From an uncultured Selenomonadales bacterium (lineage in GTDB: Bacteria > Bacillota > Negativicutes > Selenomonadales > Selenomonadaceae), in contig CAMVAG010000079.1 in NCBI GenBank assembly GCA_947165405.1, forward strand, positions 1 through 9,017: a DNA stretch of 9,017 nucleotides, written 5' to 3'. Numbering within the stretch: the stretch's first letter is position 1; each line of letters begins with the position of its first letter. Of the stretch, positions 5,807-9,017 are shown piece after piece. Made by a program: the position numbers and the translations under genes. Below the pieces are notes generated by a model, which had not been told where the DNA came from, did no database searches, and saw only the letters and a program-made list of their open reading frames with translations.

Positions 5807-6703
5807 TTATCTGAAACGTCGTGCTTCGGGAATGTTTCCTTGCAATTCAAAAAGAGTTCGTTTGATTATCGCCGGCGTGAGTTGTTCGGGCGGCAAACGT
5901 TTCCTCAACATGACCGCCTTTAACACGTCGGGAGATTTTTCGTCGCCGAAACGAATCCTGCTTGCGATTCGCTGAATCAACGACGACCGCGCAGATTCCA
6001 CCGCGTCGAGGGAGCATTCGTTTTTCATGTAAGGCATTCGCTCAAGCAAAATTTTTTGTGCGTCCCAAGCCTTCAGCCACGGCGCGTCGAAGAGGATTTT
6101 TGACAAGGCTTTGAACATTTCCTCCCGTGCCTTCACAATGCAAACCTCGCAAAAAATTTCTTTCGGCGGGCAAAGTGATTCGCAGTTCTTGCATTTGTGC
6201 CAGCCGCTTGCCAAACGAAATTTTTTCAGTCGCACATTCGACAACAACATTTCCAAAAAGCTCTGCCGCAATTTCGGCTCGGAAATTTTTTCGGCTTGAC
6301 GTTCGCAAAAAAATTTTTCCTCTTCCGTCAAAGTCACGTCCTCAAGTTTCAATTCCTCCTCGACGGTCTGCGCGGGAGGATTTTTTTCTTGCGGCATGTT
6401 TGCGATTTGAAAAGGCGAGGCGATTTTAATTTTCTTGACGAGCGGCTCTGCTTGCCTGAAGTTTTTGTTAATCGCGTCGATAATTTCTTCCTCGAAAAAT
6501 TTCAGCTGGTCTTTGAAGGCGGAATTTTTCACGTCGACGAACAAAACGCCTCGCTCAATCGTGACGGGCTTGACTTGCGAGGAAATGCTTTCGTCGACAA
6601 TTTCTTTCCAATGCAAAATGACTTCGCAGGCAAGAAATTTTTTGTAAGTCGCCGCGCCTTGCGAACGCATGTGTTCATGAAGCAGCTGATTAAATCCGTT
6701 CAT
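5807..6703 (-). CDS. dciA: DUF721/DciA-like protein with C-terminal zinc ribbon
   Basis: This encodes 298 residues. The N-terminal part (about 1-100: LLHEHM, CEVILHWKEIVDESISSQVKPV, RGVLFVDVKNSAFKDQLKFFEEEIIDAIN) matches DUF721. DciA members of that family help load the replicative helicase DnaB in bacteria lacking DnaC/DnaI; this role is known for other DciA proteins and inferred here. The rest is unusual: an acidic linker (110-130), then C171-x2-C174 and C185-x2-C188, which look like a zinc ribbon, and about 110 basic, helical residues. Most DUF721 proteins I know of are only 90-180 residues. The open frame runs upstream to 7078 inside recF, but the start is taken as ATG 6703-6701, with GGGAGG (6717-6712) 8 nt before it; the ATGA overlaps the recF stop. 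That implies translational coupling. It is the last gene of the block and ends at the terminator 3 nt downstream. Confidence 0.82.
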   Translation of the reverse strand: MNGFNQLLHEHMRSQGAATYKKFLACEVILHWKEIVDESISSQVKPVTIERGVLFVDVKNSAFKDQLKFFEEEIIDAINKNFRQAEPLVKKIKIASPFQIANMPQEKNPPAQTVEEELKLEDVTLTEEEKFFCERQAEKISEPKLRQSFLEMLLSNVRLKKFRLASGWHKCKNCESLCPPKEIFCEVCIVKAREEMFKALSKILFDAPWLKAWDAQKILLERMPYMKNECSLDAVESARSSLIQRIASRIRFGDEKSPDVLKAVMLRKRLPPEQLTPAIIKRTLFELQGNIPEARRFR

Positions 6704-7791
6704 TCTGTCAGCCTCCCTGCTCCGATAAAAAAAAATTTGCCGGAAGTTTGCGGCGGGAAGTAGGCGCGGTCGGTCGCCGTTATCAACGTCTGAATTTTTT
6801 CGCGCGATAAAAATTCCAACAACAATTCGCGGCGTTCGGCATCCAATTCGCTCATCACGTCGTCCAAAAGCAGCAAGGGATATTCGCCCGTTTCCGATTT
6901 CAAAAATTGCAACTCGGAAAGTTTCAAGGAAAGGACGGCGGTGCGCAGTTGTCCTTGTGAGCCGAAAAGTTTCAGCTCCCGCCCGTTGATAAAAAATTTT
7001 AAATCGTCCAAGTGCGCGCCGAAACTTGTCGCCCCGTGTTGTATGTCTTTGAATCGCCTCGCCCGCAACAATTCCCAAAATTTTTCCGCGAGGTTTTCTT
7101 TTGCGTCAAGCAGACACATGTGATAGACGACCGATAAATTTTCTTTCCGTGCGGAAATTTTTTGGTGCAAGCAGTTCGCCAAAGAGTTTAACTTGTCGAC
7201 GGAGGCAAGCCGCTTGCTCAAAATTTTTTCGGCGTAAAAAGCAAGTTGCTCGTCCCAAAGTTCAAGCTCGGTTTCCTGCGCGGCTTTGTCCCGAATTTTT
7301 TTCAAGAGGATGTTTCGCTGTTCGACGAGGCGATTATACCGCAGCAAGTTCATAAAATAAATCGGCGCGGCTTGAGAAATTTGCGCGTCCAAAAATTTTC
7401 TGCGTATCGAAGGCGAGCCTTTGAACATGAATAAATCTTCGGGCGAAAAAAAAACCGAATTTAATTTGCCGATAAGTTCACGCGGGCGAATCGGATTGGC
7501 GTCGAATAAAATTCTGCGCCTTCGGGCATGAGAAATTTCTATCGCCAATTCGTGAGAGATACCCGCCTTGAAAAATTTTATTCGGGCGAGCGCGGTGCTT
7601 TCTCCGAAACGAATCAATTCGGTTTCCTTGCCCGCCCGACTTTTCAAAAGCGATGCAAAATTTATCGCCTCAAGAATATTTGTTTTGCCCTGCGCGTTTT
7701 GTCCCAGAAAAATATTTGTCGAGGCGTCGGGGCGAAAATTCATCTCTGCGATATTGCGCCAATCCTTTAAAAAAATTTCGGCGATGTGCAT
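6700..7791 (-). CDS. recF: DNA replication and repair protein RecF
   Basis: This encodes 363 residues, the usual RecF length. RecF is an SMC-like ATPase that, with RecO and RecR, helps load RecA at single-strand gaps and restart stalled forks. Visible motifs are Walker A GQNAQGKT (30-37), the ABC-type signature in LFGSQGQLRTAVLSLKLSE (276-294), Walker B YPLLLLDD (304-311) and the D-loop MSELDAERR (313-321). The N-terminal motif HIAEIFLKDWRNI is a variant of the usual LxLxxFRNY. The segment GAHLDDL (258-264) corresponds to the canonical GPHRDDL, with Pro and Arg replaced. The start ATG directly abuts the dnaN stop (TAAATG), with no good ribosome site beyond a weak AGAG, so translation probably depends on coupling with dnaN. 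Its TGA stop overlaps the dciA ATG. No S4-domain yaaA gene separates dnaN and recF. Confidence 0.96.
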   Translation of the reverse strand: MHIAEIFLKDWRNIAEMNFRPDASTNIFLGQNAQGKTNILEAINFASLLKSRAGKETELIRFGESTALARIKFFKAGISHELAIEISHARRRRILFDANPIRPRELIGKLNSVFFSPEDLFMFKGSPSIRRKFLDAQISQAAPIYFMNLLRYNRLVEQRNILLKKIRDKAAQETELELWDEQLAFYAEKILSKRLASVDKLNSLANCLHQKISARKENLSVVYHMCLLDAKENLAEKFWELLRARRFKDIQHGATSFGAHLDDLKFFINGRELKLFGSQGQLRTAVLSLKLSELQFLKSETGEYPLLLLDDVMSELDAERRELLLEFLSREKIQTLITATDRAYFPPQTSGKFFFIGAGRLTE

Positions 7792-8901
7792 TTAAGCTCT
7801 GACCGGCGTGGCAACATAGATAAAATCGTCGTTGCCGGGCTCGGTGAAGGTTGCGGGGCTGAACTTGTCATTGAGGTCGATTTTGGTTTGCTTGGTATCG
7901 ATAACCCGCAAAACGTCGGCGATATAATCGGCGTTGAAAGAAATTGAAAGACGTTCGCCCTCAATTTCCGCCGCGATTTTTCTGTCTGCGTTGCCGAATT
8001 CGCTGGCGTTTGCAGAAATTGCAATGCCGTCGCCTTCAAAGACAAATTTAACGGTGTTGTATTCGTCATCCTTGCTCATGAGCGCAACGAAATCGATGGC
8101 CTGTTTGAATTCGGCGGTATCAACTCTGACATGCGTCACGGTCGATTCGGGAATGACTTTATCGTAAGGCGGGAAGAGACCTTCGATAAGCCGCGAATTC
8201 ACGAAGACATTATCAAACGTGAAAGTCACGTAGCGCAAGGAGCAGTTGACCGTAACATAATTTTCCGCTGCGGAAGGATTATTCGTGATAAGTCCGCGCA
8301 ACGCTTCCGCCGGAACCACAAAGCTTACGTCGGTATAATTTTCGGGAAGTTTCTTTGAAGCAAAAGCCAAGCGATGAGTATTTGTGGCAACGATTGAAAG
8401 TTTATCGCCTTTGACTTCGAACAAAGCACCCGTGAAGACGGGACGCGATTCATCCTTTGCGGCGGCGAAAACCGTTTTGCGAATCAAATCGCCAAGCTCG
8501 CGCTTGAGGATTTTAAAAGTACGAGCGGTTTCGGGCGTCTTGACTTTCGGGAAGTCGCTCACTTCCATTGTCATCAACTCGACACTTGCGCCGCCCGATT
8601 TGATAACCAAAGAATTGCCGCCTTCTTCATTGGAAAAAGTGACGGTCTCGTCGGGCATGATGCGCACGAAATCTTGAAATCTTTTGCCGCTGTTGACGAC
8701 GACCTCGCCCGAAGATTCGACACTGGCGGGAATGCGAATAATTATTCCCGTCGAAAAATTATTTGCCTGCAGCTCAAGCGCGGAATTTTCTGCCTTGAGG
8801 TAAATGCCGGCAAGGACGGGCGTCATGGGCTTGACGGCAACCGCTTTGATTAAAAGTTGCATTGCCTCGTTCAAGTCGTCCTTGTAACAACTGAATTTCA
8901 T
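7792..8901 (-). CDS. dnaN: DNA polymerase III beta subunit (sliding clamp)
   Basis: This encodes 369 residues (E. coli 366), forming the dimeric ring that holds polymerase III and repair enzymes on DNA. The three clamp domains fall at about 1-125, 130-250 and 255-369. Recognisable segments include MKFSCYKDDLNEAMQLLIKAV at the start, PVLAGIYLKAENSALEL, ATNTHRLAFASKKL in domain 2, SRLIEGLFPPYDKVIP, and SFNADYIADVLRVID. The C-terminal end is YVATPVRA, where most clamps end YLIMPMRL-like. The open frame extends 13 codons upstream, but ATG 8901-8899 is chosen because AGGAGG (8914-8909) lies 7 nt before it. A strong promoter precedes it. It is the first gene of dnaN-recF-dciA as seen here; dnaA, the usual upstream neighbour, is not in the window. 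Confidence 0.97.
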   Translation of the reverse strand: MKFSCYKDDLNEAMQLLIKAVAVKPMTPVLAGIYLKAENSALELQANNFSTGIIIRIPASVESSGEVVVNSGKRFQDFVRIMPDETVTFSNEEGGNSLVIKSGGASVELMTMEVSDFPKVKTPETARTFKILKRELGDLIRKTVFAAAKDESRPVFTGALFEVKGDKLSIVATNTHRLAFASKKLPENYTDVSFVVPAEALRGLITNNPSAAENYVTVNCSLRYVTFTFDNVFVNSRLIEGLFPPYDKVIPESTVTHVRVDTAEFKQAIDFVALMSKDDEYNTVKFVFEGDGIAISANASEFGNADRKIAAEIEGERLSISFNADYIADVLRVIDTKQTKIDLNDKFSPATFTEPGNDDFIYVATPVRA

Positions 8902-8928
8902 AATCTTGCCTCCTTTTTCAGCCGCTGT

Positions 8929-8957
8929 ATTGTATATCATTTGAAAGGAATTGACAA
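8929..8957 (-). promoter_or_regulatory. Promoter of dnaN-recF-dciA
   Basis: On the - strand, TTGTCA (8957-8952) and TACAAT (8934-8929) are spaced by 17 nt, and transcription would start near 8922, about 20 nt before the dnaN ATG. The match to sigma-70 consensus and the position make this a good call. It suggests dnaN can be expressed separately from any upstream dnaA. Confidence 0.78.
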
Positions 8958-8978
8958 TTCCCCCGCATGTGCTAAGAT
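8951..8978 (+). promoter_or_regulatory. Possible divergent promoter facing the right edge
   Basis: On the + strand, TTGACA (8951-8956) and TAAGAT (8973-8978) are spaced by 16 nt. The -35 overlaps that of the dnaN promoter inside the palindrome GAATTGACAATTC. No ribosome site or clear gene start can be seen in the remaining 39 nt, where ATG codons at 9003 and 9007 run off the edge. It is tentative and based on consensus only. Confidence 0.35.
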
Positions 8979-9017
8979 TGCTGTGAACTCCTTCAGCAAG
9001 AAATGTATGAGCGATGT

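Noticed and set aside
6197..6763. 188-codon + strand frame opposite dciA/recF
   Set aside because: It is a shadow of the real - strand genes: it crosses the recF-dciA junction, has no ribosome site, and resembles no family.
6704..7078. N-terminal extension of the dciA frame into recF (would give 423 residues)
   Set aside because: It overlaps well-conserved recF sequence, and a good GGGAGG site plus ATGA overlap marks the start at 6703.
8902..9017. oriC or DnaA boxes upstream of dnaN
   Set aside because: No TTATCCACA-like 9-mers on either strand and no AT-rich unwinding repeats in the visible 116 nt.

Overview
The window looks like a chromosomal segment of an anaerobic Firmicute, most likely of the class Negativicutes (Selenomonas/Anaerovibrio-like). 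This is an inference from family resemblance and not a database result. It rests on the strong AGGAGG-type ribosome sites, the compact dnaN-recF-DUF721 replication block, the Firmicute-type tRNA-Pro, and a two-domain glycosyltransferase whose central beta-rich module I associate with Selenomonas-type cell-surface glycan genes. Coding density is high, and AAAATTTT-like words are frequent both in genes and between them.

Layout. The left two thirds are read on the + strand: (i) the 3' end of a CstA/BtsT-family transporter gene (2-571) with its own terminator (590-623); (ii) a promoter and a leader with a perfect 16-bp palindrome (677-822); (iii) a large gene for a tandem family-2 glycosyltransferase, split by an apparent one-base insertion into 823-2847 and 2822-3349; (iv) a PLP-dependent class I/II aminotransferase (3355-4527); (v) a lipoprotein of the zinc-binding ZnuA/TroA type (4531-5418). 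Items iii-v are spaced 3-5 nt apart and probably form one transcription unit, although their functions do not obviously belong together. An intergenic stretch of about 270 nt (5419-5684) holds three consecutive hairpins that look like a dispersed repeat, then a good promoter and tRNA-Pro(GGG) (5685-5761).

The right third is read on the - strand: dnaN (8901-7792), recF (7791-6700) and a DUF721/DciA-like gene (6703-5807). They are joined without gaps (TAAATG, then an ATGA overlap) and driven by a strong promoter just upstream of dnaN. A shared hairpin at 5775-5803 lies between the convergent tRNA and dciA and can terminate both. This block supplies the sliding clamp, a recombination/repair ATPase and a probable helicase-loading factor. 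The gene order is that of an oriC-proximal cluster, but dnaA and gyrB are not in the window and no DnaA boxes were seen.

Most noteworthy: the frameshifted double glycosyltransferase with near-identical DNA stretches in its two halves, the beta-rich module between the catalytic domains, the DciA homologue with a long C-terminal extension containing a CxxC...CxxC zinc ribbon, the triple-hairpin intergenic element, and a pair of divergent promoters sharing one palindromic -35 element at the right edge. I did not find convincing evidence of a defence system, CRISPR array, transposase or prophage.
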